Assembly (NCBI GenBank): GCA_030704615.1
Contig: CM060734.1
Coordinates: 29,838,042-29,902,041, forward strand
Length of the DNA stretch: 64,000 bases
DNA from: Takakia lepidozioides
Lineage: Eukaryota > Streptophyta > Takakiopsida > Takakiales > Takakiaceae
Reading direction: 5' to 3'
The position numbers and the translations under genes were made by a program. This document shows positions 1 to 10,134 of the stretch, piece after piece; position 1 is the first letter of the stretch, and the number at the start of each line of letters is the position of its first letter. A model generated the notes under the pieces. It did no database searches. It had not been told where the DNA came from and saw only the letters and a list, made by a program, of their open reading frames with translations.

Positions 1-61
1 TGAAGTTTGATAGTTGGTGCAATTTGCAGCAGATGCGCGCGCAATCCAGTGAACAGAGAAA

Positions 62-1143
62 TTGCGGAGCTTGCAAGAGTTCCAGCGAAAGCCTACTGAG
101 AGTTTGAGGGAGGCTTATACTCGCATGAGACGCTTGATAAGTGTAACCCAAGGGGTTATGGAAGCTCAGGCAATCCAATTCTGGTATGGGATATTGGATA
201 AGGAGCCGAGGAGAAGGGTGCGGGATGCAACTCTCCTACAAGTGGCCCAACCCACCCTAGCAAATGTGTTTTTGCTAGCAGAGCGGATATAGCTCAACAT
301 GGTGGAGGAGCGAGTGGTTATGGTGGGGTTTGGCAAGGAGACACAACGAAGTGGGGTTCCTAGCCAACAACAACAGACCCCCCAACGTGCTCAAGGCAAC
401 AAGGGGGCTCAGACAAAGCCCAGGGAAAGTAAGAGGGGATCTCAGATGCAAAGGTCTCTTCTTTCATTCTCAGTCCAACAACAGATGAGTGTGTCATGTT
501 GGGATTGTGGAGGACCACATGTGAAGAAGGATTGCCCAGAAATAGACAAAGGCTCGGCTTATGCACAACCTACACAACTATAGTGTGGGCATTATGGCAA
601 GTATGGGCATGAAGAGGCCCATTATTATGACTTGCATCCCTGAGCCAAGAGGAACAGATATGGATTTTGATCCATAAAGGGGGAAGCAAGTCGTCAGACA
701 AAGCTTCCACAGTCATTTACATTGGCTGAGACAGTGCCACCTACGCCATCAATGACACCCGCTCGCCCAAGTGTATCAGAGGTAGAGCCACGAGTGTCAT
801 TGGGGAGAGTTGGCTGGCTTGGGAAATGCGAGTGGGTGGTGCTGCAAAGCAAAGTGCAGCCAGTACATTGTTGGGGGCGGCTATGGCGGTTTGTCAAGCT
901 CCATTATTTTCTGCAATGACAATTGCAATGTCGGGGATTCGGCCAGCTGTTGTGCTCAGACTAGCAGCTAGACTCTGTGAGAGTGGTGATGTATCGGCAC
1001 TATCTGCGAGGATAGCAGATAAGGTACAGTCTATGGATGCCCTGGATTTGAGGGTGAAGTCAGCCACAGCTGCGCCATGGCAAGTGGCAGCTGTAAGGTT
1101 GCAGGAGTTGCCAGCTAGGCCAGTCATTGAGCACAGCACATGA
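62..1143 (+). pseudogene. gag: gag remnant with CCHC zinc knuckles (A1)
   Basis: Nucleocapsid end of gag, which packages the element RNA. Frame 62-583 contains the retro-gag-like stretch FQRKPTESLREAY and a zinc knuckle CWDCGGPHVKKDC at about 507-545. A second knuckle near 584-640 has tyrosines where cysteines are expected (CGHYGKYGHEEAHYY), consistent with TGT-to-TAT changes. In-frame stops occur at 290 and 581, and coding continues in another frame from about 826 (CQAPLF, matched by copy A2 at 27826). The 5' capsid part is outside the window. Not functional here. Confidence 0.75.
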
Positions 1144-1607
1144 TGACTCCTGGGGTAGTCCTCGTGGACAATGAGGATGGAATGTTTCAGTTGGGTGGCC
1201 CAACCGGGAGGAGGTATAGGCCACTGCGAGTCTTGTTGGACTCGGGAGCTCATCCATTGATGTTGGGGAAAGCGGCAATTGTAGGCTTGGGCATTACAGA
1301 GGCAGATTTGGAGCCTTGCCCTTTCCAGATTCAGACGTCTTTAGGTGGTTCAGAGAAGGCGCGAGGGATCACACGCCATGAGCTCTTCATTCGATTGCAA
1401 CCGGATCATCCTACGAGCGGCTTAGTCATGAGAGGCAAAGCCATTGTTACGGATGCGATGTCATACGATATGCTTGTTGGTGAGGCGGTGTTGTACCCAT
1501 GGGATTTACTCTGGACTTTTGGGAGGAAACGGCGTCCTATAGGCCGAAGTGGCAGTCACGGGATGGCCGACGTGTACTGCTCCCAGTGCGGTTTATTGGG
1601 AATGTAG
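1140..1607 (+). pseudogene. Retroviral-type aspartic protease (A1)
   Basis: Protease that would cut the polyprotein. The active-site motif LLDSGAHPLMLG lies at about 1232-1267, the D-S-G form of the usual D-T-G. Copy A2 has LLDAGAQ at the same place. Downstream residues (PFQIQTSLGG, RLQPDHP, VLYP) align to A2 and lead straight into the methyltransferase. In A2 this junction is in one frame (VLYPMGFTLDFWEE), so the frame change near 1497 in A1 is a one-base deletion and not a separate gene end. Confidence 0.75.
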
Positions 1608-3151
1608 CAGTGGATCATAGGAACATGATGCCCACATTGGCTGCATTCTCAAGGGTGGTGACTTGGGATGGTGAGCTCTTGGAGGGCAATAGCCATGCAG
1701 AGAATAGCCCACCACTTGATGAGGACAAGCAATTGGCATACAAGGCTGAGTTGCTTCCTCATGTGGCTGTGCATAGCTCACTGTGGGGTACAGTTGGGGA
1801 TTTGCAGCTAGTGGCAGGCGTGTGTGTGCAACAAGCATGGCAGGAGGCCTTCCCATCAGTGGGTGATCAAGGGAGTTCAGTGACATCATCTGGACCTCCT
1901 CAGTTAACTCCATTGGACACAGTGCCGATTACCTGGCAACCACCTGACTCAGGGATTTGTTTGCTAGACCTGTTTGGAGGCATGAGCATTGGGCTTGCAG
2001 GAGTGTTGCAAGCAGGGATTAAAGTACGAAAGTACTTGTATTTGGAGAATAATGAGATAGCTCGGCGTATTTCTATGCGCCACGTTGCCTTGCTCACACA
2101 CCGGTATCCTGAGTTGCTGCCTCTCTCAGCAATTGAAGGGTACCAAAAAGCCTTGCCAGCAGACATTACCTTACTGGGGGCAGATGATTTGGAATGGTAT
2201 GGTGCCATTGACTTGGTGATAGCCGGATGGCCTTGCCAAGGACATTCTCCCGCAGGTCATGGGAACGGCTTGCATGATACAAGGTCGCATCTATTCTGGA
2301 AGATATTGCGGGTGTTGCGTGACTTACAGACGAGGCAAGTGCAACCTTTAGCCTACATCTTGGAGAATGTTCCTCTTATGGGGGATTCTTGGGCCATGAT
2401 TATGGCCAGTGTGCATCAGGTGCGGTCTTGGATTGGATCTGTGGTGCTATTGGATGCAGCTGCAATGGGGTCACGGGCACATAGGCCTAGGTTGTGCTGG
2501 ACCAATCTTGCACCACCAGAGTTGCTCAAGAGAGCCTATGATTTCATTCAACGGCCACCCAGGTTGAGGGCATTTTTGGACCAAGGGAGACAGCCATAGT
2601 GGGTGTGACATGATGACCGTCCACCTTTGACGGTGGTCAATCGAGTGGGGCAGCAACGTGCGGCCTTGGCTACACTCATGAGTTTTCCCTCGTCTCATGC
2701 TTTCCGAGACAATGGTCCTAGGTTGATTTGGGACAATGTGCTACAGCAATTGGTGGAGCCCAATGCGGATGAGCGAGAGCGGGCAATGGGGTTTGCCACG
2801 GGCACTATAGCTGTGCCAGCTCTGTCAGAGGCATCACGCCGGCAGGTGTTGGGTCAAACAATGGATCTAAATTGCTTGACATGGATTATTGGCTTGTGCA
2901 TGGCTGAGCAACGGAGGTTACAGGCAATGGTGGCTACTTTTGCACTCTCATTGGATTGTGCATCCTCCCTGCCAACCAGGACGGTTGAGGCAGTGAGTGG
3001 GGGCGAGCACAAGATCATGGGGTGCAACACCCATGGCAGATGTGGGATGAGATGCGGAAAGAGAGAGTCATTGGATCTCTCAAGCAGTAGCAGGAGTGGG
3101 AGAGCCATACATGGAGGATCAGTTGGAGGCCAAGGTGGCCAAGGTTTTTGA
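1499..3151 (+). pseudogene. DNMT3-like cytosine-5 DNA methyltransferase carried by gypsy element A1
   Basis: Cytosine C5 methyltransferase transferring a methyl group from S-adenosylmethionine to DNA. Motifs in order: I (LLDLFGGMSIGLAG, about residue 154), acidic residue after beta-2 (YLENN), IV (AGWPCQGHS, catalytic Cys about 246), VI (YILENVPLMGD), VIII (SRAHRPRLCWTNL), then, after stops at 2597 and 2606, IX (NADERERAMGF) and X (GQTMDLNCLTWIIG). The VIII, IX and X wording resembles DNMT3/DRM enzymes more than DNMT1 or bacterial Dcm. It lies between protease and RT, so it belongs to the element's polyprotein. The catalytic half is intact in A1. A2 is continuous through the same region. Confidence 0.88.
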
Positions 3152-3489
3152 AGAAGTTGAGGATGTTTATTCCCTAGAGGATGTTCTCAAGGTGGTTATG
3201 GCGGAGTAAGTGGAGGCTACGCCACAGCCTGGGCAGATAAGGCCCAAGAGGTTGCTATCTAGCAACCAAAGGATGCGTCTCCTACCTCCAAGCCTGGTCA
3301 TGTACCCAAGGTTGCAGTCACTGAGGACAATTGGGAACCAGATGTTGGACCTACACTCATTGGAGGAGAGAGACAGAGGATCCAATGATTTTAAAAGGCT
3401 TATAGAAATTGCTTTGCCTTCGGTTAGAAGGATTTAGGGAGTTGAAGGGCCAGGAGATTCGTATTGATTTGGCAAGTGACACGCCAATT
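3152..3489 (+). other. Linker between DNMT and RT (A1)
   Basis: Frame-damaged linker. Fragments matching A3 include KVFEEVEDVYS, AEDVLKVVMAE-like text and EDNWEPDVGP. It then reads into the RT lead-in NCFAF, KGQEIRID and TPIF. Contains the conserved stop described at 3260. Confidence 0.6.
3260..3268 (+). promoter_or_regulatory. Conserved stop codon with CARYYA readthrough context (A1)
   Basis: TAG followed by CAACCA. The six bases after the stop fit CARYYA, the tobamovirus type I readthrough context. The same stop position and hexamer occur in A3 (28576-28584) and, as TAA CAACCA, in A2 (25515-25523). In A2 and A3 the RT frame continues directly after the stop. Confidence 0.45.
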
Positions 3490-3498
3490 TTTCGAAGG
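3490..3498. repeat. 9-bp target-site duplication, left (TTTCGAAGG)
   Basis: TTTCGAAGG immediately left of the MULE, repeated at 15090-15098. The uninterrupted target TTTCGAAGGCCC is visible in A3 at 28805-28816. Nine bases is the usual duplication of Mutator-like elements. Confidence 0.93.
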
Positions 3499-3690
3499 CA
3501 GGGATGCCTCGGCGTGAGCCTGGTCACGTGAGCGCGTGAGCGCAACTGCGCTCACGCCACGTCACCTTGCGCAAATGCCACATCACGGGGCTCACTCCAC
3601 GTCATCACATGTGAAGGCCGCGTCACCACGCGCCCAGAAAGAAGTGGAGTGTATTCCCGCGGATTGGCACCCTTTACCGCGGAAACAAGC
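3499..3690. repeat. Left subterminal repeats of the MULE
   Basis: GC-rich stretch with repeated GGCGTGAGC, GTGAGCGCGTGAGCGC and variants of CCACGTCA. It mirrors the right end at 14930-15089. In MULEs such subterminal repeats are the likely transposase-binding sites. The function is inferred. Confidence 0.65.
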
Positions 3691-3699
3691 TGGACGACA

Positions 3700-4075
3700 T
3701 AATAAAAGACATTGAATAAAGGATGGATGAAATGTACAGTTGGATGATAAACAGATGGATGAGTGTGAAAAATGAATGTAGATGGATGAATGAGGGATGG
3801 ATAAGAGTCAAATGGATGAATGTATAATGGATGTTGAGCAATGACAAAAATTCATGACAGGAAGATGCATGACCAAAACTTTTGACGAATGCACAACGTA
3901 TATGAAATGAGTGTGGAAGGTTTGTGGGGTGGATTAAAGAGTACAGAGGATGAATGTACAATGGATGTTGAACAAAGGAAAAAATTCATGAATGGAGCAC
4001 GCATGAATACACTGTAGATGAATGCACAATGGATATGAGAAGAGTCAGGGAGGTTTGTGAGATGGATTCATACAT
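3700..4075. repeat. GGATGAATG-rich minisatellite inside the MULE
   Basis: Short GATGAATG/GGATGAAT repeats, followed by two diverged units of about 130 bp (about 3818-3951 and 3952-4073). Both contain TGGATGTTGA, AAAATTCATGA and GGTTTGTG. The same block is at 31752-32128 in the second copy. 4075-4539 holds no clear coding sequence beyond a possible last exon near 4418-4448. Confidence 0.7.
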
Positions 4076-4539
4076 ATTGCAATTTAAATGAAAGTTGATT
4101 CTGTGATTATTATTTGTTCTAAAGGAACAACTACGGTGGAGGAAGGGGATTCAATGTTTTCCAGATAGTATGAAAATGAATATTAAAAGAATACAGTTCA
4201 GTCTGACTCAGAGTCAGTACAATGTATCCCCGCTTCCTTCCTCTGCATCTAAGTCTATGTATTTTAGAACACCGGATCCACGCTGGATACACCTACGGCT
4301 GGCCACTAAAAAGTCAAGGGATAGGGACTCGGCCGCGTGAAGTGCCATTGCTTCGGCATAAACAGGAAGCAGAAAATTGGAAAGGGGGCTGTCGAAAACA
4401 GACTCGCCAGAAATGACTACATCTCCTGAAGATCCACCGCTGCCTTTCCTGAAAGACAGTCTGAAAAAGTTATTACTGTAACTTTGATGTTATTGAGAAA
4501 TTGAGTATGGCTCCCAAAGAGGGTTTAGCACTTACTCAC

Positions 4540-5647
4540 ATGAAAAGTCGTTGTCGACCTGCTTATCTTCGGATCGTCATCATTTCGAATTTGAATCCGA
4601 TCAGTCTGTGTGCCTGAAGTGGAGCCAGACAAAAGGGGGAGGAGCACTGTGTTGTAGAGGTCAGAATCACCCTCCATGCCAAAAAGGCTTCTTCCGCCTG
4701 CCTTGCATGCATGGTAAGTTGCTCCTGCCACCACAGGAGGACATGAACAGTTTGGTGGGGGGGATTTAAGCAGATGAAACTGTTGAAAGAAAACCAATTC
4801 GGAAGGGAAAGAACGAACCTGTGGACACAGAAAGATCGACCACCCATGCAGAGCGGTGGCTGCATGACTCCAGCAGTATTTGCATGAACGCTGGGACTTT
4901 TCCTTTGCACCTCTCTAGGGAGTGCCATCTGGTCTCTTCAGAGTCTGACTGGACTGCATGAAGTTGTACAAAATGTCATCGACATGGGGCTCATAGGGGG
5001 GTTTGACGAAACAACCCTGGTCAGAAATCTCAAAGCTGCGGATGGAGGATGGTGTCTTTGAGGTGCGAATCCTCCGCAGGCAGATTGCCTCGAACATCCT
5101 CGTCTGCCAAAGATAGCAGGTTAGTGTGGTAAACACAATCTATAGTGGAAGTGTGTACATCGGCTATTCAGAACTCAGACACAAAAAAATAATTTTTTAT
5201 CACGAATCGGTGATGATCGTTGTCGATCATCACAGATTCTACTAGAGTGGAGCTGCAGAGAACATTGAAACTCATCATGAAAGCACAAGCAGAAGGGAGA
5301 CGGCATACTAGCTGACCAGGGAAACCCCCTTTCACAAGGTAGAGGCTGTTCACACAAATTCCATGTGCGCAAAACTTCAAACCCTGAAGACTTGAGGTAT
5401 GATGCCAATGCCCGACGACTATCATTGTCACATGACTGAAAAAGCAGAAGTGTCCCTGCATCAGAGAGGAAGTTATTACAGAACCCGAACACCCAACTCC
5501 AGTAGTTGTCCTCGAATTTGTTCCAGCCTGACGTCTTGCCCTTTGGAAGAACTTCTGGCACAGCCTGGCCATCCGGAATGTCGAGAATGACAATGTCGCC
5601 GCATAAGTTTTCTGCACACCGCACACGAAGGTGGGACCTATGCTCAC
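4540..5647 (-). CDS. Cargo gene exons 7-9: permuted beta-class (N4/N6 amino) methyltransferase-like domain
   Basis: E7 begins after TTGCAG at 5647. It carries DIVILDIPDG, in the place of the DPPY catalytic motif, then FLSDAGTLLLFQS and GFEVLRTW, typical of the strand after motif IV. E8 (5103-4819) has EKSPAFMQILLESC, like the target-lid approach to motif I, and runs over the E8/E9 junction into VVDLSVSTGATYHACK and GGRSLFGMEGD. These match motif I (D-x-F-x-G-x-G-T) and the acidic end of beta-2. Order IV then I is that of permuted DNA amino-methyltransferases. The catalytic DPPY is not preserved (DIPD) and the F-x-G-x-G is altered, so activity is doubtful. Confidence 0.55.
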
Positions 5648-5761
5648 CTGCAACAGACATGTTTTTTATAAGAACGAAAGCAATAATGTTTTCAAAGAAC
5701 GAGACTGAAATACTGCCAACGAAACTTTCAGAGAAAAAAGGAAAGAAACTGGAATTCTCAC

Positions 5762-6411
5762 CAGATTGAGGAATGAGATTATATTGTCCCAGGTAGGCGA
5801 TGGCACCCCAGTATATCCTCTCTTTCGACTCTGCATCATTGACAGCCAACCCTCATTAACAATTTTCATCTCTCCTGCCGAATTAGAACGGGAAGGGTGT
5901 GGCTTGGCATCGAACACGCATTGAACAGTGCGGGTATATCTTCCAGCAGTAAAGTCCTGCCCACTCTCCATCTCCTTTTCTTTCTCCTTCCCCTTGTCCT
6001 TTTCCTTCTCTTTGGACTTGTCTTTGTCCTTTGGCTTTGCTGGTGAGATGGCTATGACATCAACAGCCTTATCTTTTGGTTTGCGGCCCGCCTTCTTTCC
6101 CTTCTGCGGCGTTCCCTGAGCATCAGGCTTCTTGGCAGCCAATGTTGCTATGTTTCGTTGGTACTCTTCGTCAGTCAAAGGCGCCAACATCTCAGCGTTA
6201 TTGTTCAAGTATTTCATATGCTGTTCTTGAAAGGTCGTGTGCTCCGGTGGGAGTCAAGGTACCACCCACAGTCTCTGAAGTGAGAAGGACTCCAGTCCTT
6301 CAATATCCCTGCAGTATACATGGTTGGATCGTTTGCAGGGTCCGACCACATGTCAAGATAGTCTGGAATTCCGCTCAGGTGATTTCCTTCCATAAGCACA
6401 TATTTCGTGTA
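5762..6411 (-). CDS. Cargo gene exon 6: tryptophan-rich block and Lys-rich linker
   Basis: Starts TKYVLMEGNHLSGIPDYL after a pyrimidine tract, and ends FLNL/GTGAGA. Contains MYTAGILKDWSPSHFRDC, a charged KAGRKPKDKAVDV segment resembling a degenerate AT-hook, and a KDKDKSKEKEKDKGKEKEKE linker. In copy 2 the whole exon is one frame (about 34453-33802); copy 1 lost one base near 6247. Role unknown; it may be a DNA-contacting linker before the methyltransferase part. Confidence 0.6.
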
Positions 6412-6552
6412 CTTGAAAAAAGGAGATAAATCCCAACCCACAAAAGCGCTCAGTGAGTAAGATGCAAGTAGAACAGAATGAAAAAAACATAGATTGAAAT
6501 GGCTCTGAGAACTGCTCCAAGGACCTTTCAGGACCACACGAATGCTCCAGAT

Positions 6553-7275
6553 GTGAATGTCGTCAACGCCATTCAAAACATTCCATTCAATGATACTGTA
6601 AATACACCCTAATCCAGGTGAATGCAAACTATCGTTTTGGAATGACACAGACATAGAAGTGAATGTCGTCAACGACATTCACTAATCAAGCCTAATTATT
6701 CCTCAAATGAAGCAAAATCACAGGATGGAAATCATAAACTCGAGTAAGGAACCCTCCAGGAAAACTCAATGCACATTTATAACGAACATCACTGAGGACC
6801 TCACAACAACACTGTATGTGAATGGCGTCAACGCCATTCACAAAAATACCAACAAGGAACCAATTACTTAGCTCCCAATCCATGTAAATTCAAATTGTCG
6901 CTGTTGAATAATACAGACACAGAAGTGAATGTCGTCAACGACATTCACTTTGGATTTCTCATAACAGAGCTTATCAAGCCTCCAGATTCCTCGCAAGAGG
7001 CAAAAACAATGCAGAACAACTGAATGTCTGCATTGACATTCAGCAATATGAAGTGAGGAACCCTCACTGTAACCTCTTTGGACATTACAAAAATTTACAT
7101 AACTCTAAGGACCTCTCAACAACTCCGGATGTGAATGTCGTCAACGCCATTCAAGGACATTATCAATTCTAATTAGGGACACTATAATTACACCCTTAGA
7201 TCCTAACCAGGTGAATTCATATACTCGCTTAAGAATGACTCAGACAAAGAAGTGAATGTCGTCAACGACATTCAA
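6553..7275. repeat. Array of about seven 24-bp palindromes in a cargo-gene intron
   Basis: Units at 6553, 6659, 6818, 6925, 7020, 7131 and 7252, spaced 95-159 bp. The best units have arms GTGAATGTCGT and ACGACATTCAC around CA; the 6818 unit changes both arms together (GTGAATGGCGT / ACGCCATTCAC), keeping pairing. All lie in the intron between E5 and E6. The second MULE copy keeps the array at 34593-35318. Confidence 0.85.
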
Positions 7276-7359
7276 TCTGGATCTATGATTGCAATCCTTA
7301 TGAAGCCACATTTTTTCCCAAAAAAAGCAGTAGAGTTTTAAGTATGACATTGCACCCGT

Positions 7360-8103
7360 ACACAACTCGCATCATGGCCCACTCTCCTCCAACCTGACTG
7401 TCAAAGTCGTTGGACCGTAAAATGTTACCATCTTTGGAGAACTCCCGGAAAAAACAGTATCTCCAGGTGAGACCTCTCCACTTCCTTATGTATGCCTCCA
7501 ATGACATTTGGGGAGGGGAAACAATCGAAATGTTGAGGTCCTTCAAAGTCTGATCCAGCACAATGACGGCGCGCTTTTCGAGCTGCAAATAGTATATTTG
7601 TCAGAATTGCAAATAAGATACTCATCACATACTTGAAGAGAAGAAACGGCATGTTTGAATACACACTGACTCCAAAATGTAGCCTTGTGGAGCCAGTTAT
7701 CAAACACCAAATCACTGATTCCTTCCACCTTTGTGCCAGCTGTATGGTGCTCTTTGGGAACTGATTCAAGTCCTTTACTGTTTGATCTGAGTTCCATATC
7801 TCCAGCCACCTTATTTTTGTTTGTGGGTCGACCATCGATATGGCCAGCTGGTGCAATTTCTCCTGCTGCATCCCCGGATGCACATGCTTGTCGTAATGTG
7901 TTTTGATCTGCTGAAGGAACTCAGGACCAAGTCCAGGATCTACTATTCTAAGCTGCTTTCCGAAGGCGGACATCAATTTGGTTCTTCGCATTTCAAACTC
8001 CTTCTTTATTGCAGCTTCCACACCCTTTGATGTCCTTAGTTCCTCTGGTGTAGTGCGGTAATATTCGGATTTTCCCTTTCTCAGCTGCCTCTGCAAGTTC
8101 TTG
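7360..8103 (-). CDS. Cargo gene exons 4-5: helical middle region
   Basis: E4 starts after AATGCAG at 8103 (QELAEAAEKGKSEYY in copy 2; copy 1 has an extra A near 8074 that shifts frame). Next come TTPEELRTSKGVEAAIK, PGLGPEFLQQIKTHYDKH and MVDPQTKIRWLEIWNS. E4 ends near 7670, and E5 starts after TTTGCAG at 7583 (LEKRAVIVLDQTLKDLN, SLEAYIRKWRGLTWRYCFF). Exact borders of the 7583-7680 intron are unresolved. No family recognised. Copy 2 lacks most of E4 and part of E5. Confidence 0.5.
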
Positions 8104-8185
8104 CTGCATTGATTCAAGTAGTGATTAGCTCTGAAAGGACTACAAACATATTCAAAAAGTAAACAGAGTACAGCCTCGGGCTTAC

Positions 8186-8378
8186 CGCATACATGTACTC
8201 CAGAAACGCCTCTCGTGTCAAAGAATACCAAGTGCCTGCAGCTCTTCCTGTTTCGCACTTCTTGATGATATTGGGTGGTAGTACTGTCCGAAAATCATCC
8301 AGCTTCATCAGACCAATCCTCTGAATTCGGAATAGTGTGTGAACCAAGCTTGTTGTCACATGCGATTTCTCTGTCGAT
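8186..8378 (-). CDS. Cargo gene exon 3
   Basis: Begins after TTTTTGCAG and ends GCG/GTAAGC. Encodes STEKSHVTTSLVHTLF, FRTVLPPNIIKKC and EAFLEYMYA; helical, of unknown function. Phase joins E2 and E4 exactly. Sequence is identical in copy 2 apart from rare changes. Confidence 0.65.
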
Positions 8379-8472
8379 CTGCAAAAACATTGGAAACATT
8401 GCATTCCTTAACACTGTTTTTTGAGGATTAATAAGACACTACAGAGGGAATGAAATCTCCTGGATGACTTAC

Positions 8473-9125
8473 TTGTTCACGTCGTGCATAGCTGTAAGAA
8501 GCCTAGCGATGTCGTTTCCAGGATCCAAAACCATTGCCTCCACAACAACATGCTTGTCTTTGTCTTTCGCATGGTGTTTCTGAATGTATCCCATCCATGC
8601 CAGCAATCGGTGGTTGCCGTCCCAGACGTAGAACATGTGGTTGCAGAATTGCTGGGTGTTCTTTCCCATCATGAGGCCCAGCTCGAACTCCTCATTGGCA
8701 TCTTTCCAGCACTCATCCCAGTTATCACTGATCTCTGGAGACACTAATGTGCTTTTCCCATTTATATCCGTCAGTGACACATAAAAAACTTGTGCACCAA
8801 GTCTATATCCATGCACAAAATCACTCTCCAATTTTGTTATGTCATGGGAAAGAGGTGGACGCACAACAGGCATTGATATCATCCGGCACAGAGGGATGTC
8901 CAGACGCCCTCCAGATACGAGCATGTCCCTTATAACCTCCTGAGAGTTTACCTTCTGGAATGACATGAGTTCTTTCACCTTGTCAAGGTAGTGCACTTCA
9001 GATTCATCTGCTTCATCTGTATTCTCTGAGCTTTTTGCGGACTCGTCCCCATCTCCAGATCCTTTCCCCTCTGATCCTGTAGGCTTCGACCTCACAGTTT
9101 TCTGCACGATGCCATTCAGTTCTGA
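8473..9125 (-). CDS. Cargo gene exon 2: ParB/sulfiredoxin-fold-like domain
   Basis: About 218 codons. After an acidic low-complexity start (GSGDGDESAKSSENTDEADE), the second half contains VWDGNHRLLAWMGYI at about 8586-8630. This fits the G-x-x-R-x-x-A core of ParB/Srx domains, followed by VVVEAMVLDPGND as expected for the next strand. The exon ends GTGAACAA/GTAAGT, leaving phase 2, and E3 (8378) restores the frame. In phages and plasmids ParB domains commonly precede DNA methyltransferases, which matches the motifs in E7-E9. An alternative is an unrelated fold with a chance DGNHR motif. Confidence 0.6.
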
Positions 9126-9143
9126 CTGAGTAATTTGCAAATA

Positions 9144-9768
9144 GTGAATGGCGGTAACGACCATCACTCTGTCTCAAAGAAACTCACTATGAATGGTGTG
9201 AAACAATTCAGCACAATCTACACAAGCAAAGCTGATACTGCCGTATTCAAAACAAAAGTGAGAGCGATAGCGAACGGCGTTAACGACAATCACAAAAGAT
9301 AACGACCTGCCGGATCGGTGTTGTGTAATGACATCTATGTGTAAGTGATTGGCGGCAACGACATTCAGTATAGTTTAGGGCGGACAGTAAGTGCAGATTA
9401 TTCAGATTGACTCCATTGTGATTACCGTCGCCAGCATGGGAAGAGGAAGGACTGCTTGAAAGGCAATCAAACAGACTGTATGGTCTAAACAACGATGATT
9501 GACGGTATGCCGACCCTCACTCTCTCTTCAAACACATAGGTACATAAATCTCATGAGGAGAATCGAATGGCGTTAACGACGCTCGCAATTCAGTAGTTCC
9601 TGCTAAAGAAGGGAAGAGGAAGGACTCCTTGAAAGGCAATCAGACAGACTGTATGATCTGAACAACAGTGAATGACTGTACCGATAGTCACCCACTCATT
9701 GTGCGGTAAACCCTTAGCAGAGGAGTAGAAAGCAAATCACCTTTGTGATGGTCGGTAGCGACAATCCC
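9144..9768. repeat. Second set of related palindromes in intron 1
   Basis: Related but more diverged units at 9144, 9270, 9345, 9418, about 9497, 9564, 9668 and 9745, such as GTGAATGGCGG..ACGACCATCAC and cores GGCGTTAACGAC. All fall within intron 1 (9126-9837). In copy 2 they occur at 36587-37085, minus a 133-bp deletion that removes two units. Confidence 0.7.
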
Positions 9769-9837
9769 TGTCTGGGACATTCCACTCAATCTCTACGCAT
9801 ATCTTCAACAATGAAATGTAAGTTAGATAAAACTTAT

Positions 9838-10134
9838 TGGCGTCTTCTTAGGTTTTGAAATTGGATCCCCTTCCGCAGCTTTCCTCTTCCCTCTCACATC
9901 TGCTGGAATTTCTGTCTGCTCTAGGGTTTCTGGACCTTCTCCCGGTTCGGCGTTCCTCGTGCTTCCACCTCCTTCAGTGTCCCTGCGAATCATCTCTGCC
10001 TCCACAGGCTGGCGCACTCTTATCGCCGACTGTGTCACAGCCGCTGCCTCAGTCTCCGTCTGCTCTTCTGAATCAGTCTCCGCGTTCACCTGCTGCCTTG
10101 GCCCTGTGTTCTCCAACAAACGACTCCTCGTCAT
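9838..10134 (-). CDS. Cargo gene exon 1: basic/charged N-terminus
   Basis: 99 codons beginning MTRSRLLENTGPRQQ and ending ISKPKKTP, rich in Glu, Thr and Arg with a basic end (RGKRKAAEG) that may act as a nuclear signal. No known domain. The 5' splice site after CCA reads ATAAGT here and GTAACT in copy 2. Each is one change from GTAAGT, so the ancestral donor is clear although both copies are damaged. Confidence 0.65.

Larger units (their letters stand above)
1..3498 (+). mobile_element. Ty3/gypsy retrotransposon A1 with DNMT gene, 5' segment (gag to start of RT)
   Basis: Left part of a DNMT-carrying Ty3/gypsy element whose 5' end lies outside the window. Order on the + strand: gag remnant, aspartic protease, DNMT3-like methyltransferase, linker and the first residues of RT. 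The RT N-terminus (TPIFRR) is cut after position 3498 by the MULE and resumes at 15090, where the same nine bases are repeated. Copies A2 (minus strand, 21252-27850) and A3 (27895-31551) show the uninterrupted order. A1 is decayed, with several indels and stops. Confidence 0.9.
4540..10134 (-). pseudogene. Multi-exon cargo gene: ParB-like domain fused to permuted amino-MTase-like domain
   Basis: Start chosen at ATG 10134, which is shared with copy 2 (37456). Exons read from splice signals and in-frame joins: E1 10134-9838, E2 9125-8473, E3 8378-8186, E4 from 8103 to about 7670, E5 about 7583-7360, E6 6411-5762, E7 5647 to about 5310, E8 5103-4819, E9 4724-4540. E1/E2, E2/E3, E3/E4, E6/E7 and E8/E9 join without breaking frame in the better copy. 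Content: charged N-terminus, ParB/Srx-type motif (E2), helical middle, Lys-rich segment with an AT-hook-like KAGRKPKDK (E6), then methyltransferase-like motifs (E7-E9). Copy 1 has one-base indels near 8074, 6247, 5602 and 4571 and a TGG-to-TAG stop at 4915; copy 2 is intact at most of these but has a 600-bp deletion. Conserved splicing in both argues for a real gene. Family assignment is mine and unverified. Confidence 0.72.

Noticed and set aside
5928-6119. Plus-strand Ser/Phe/Leu-rich ORF (and its twin at 33968)
   Set aside because: Shadow of the Lys/Glu linker of the cargo gene on the minus strand.
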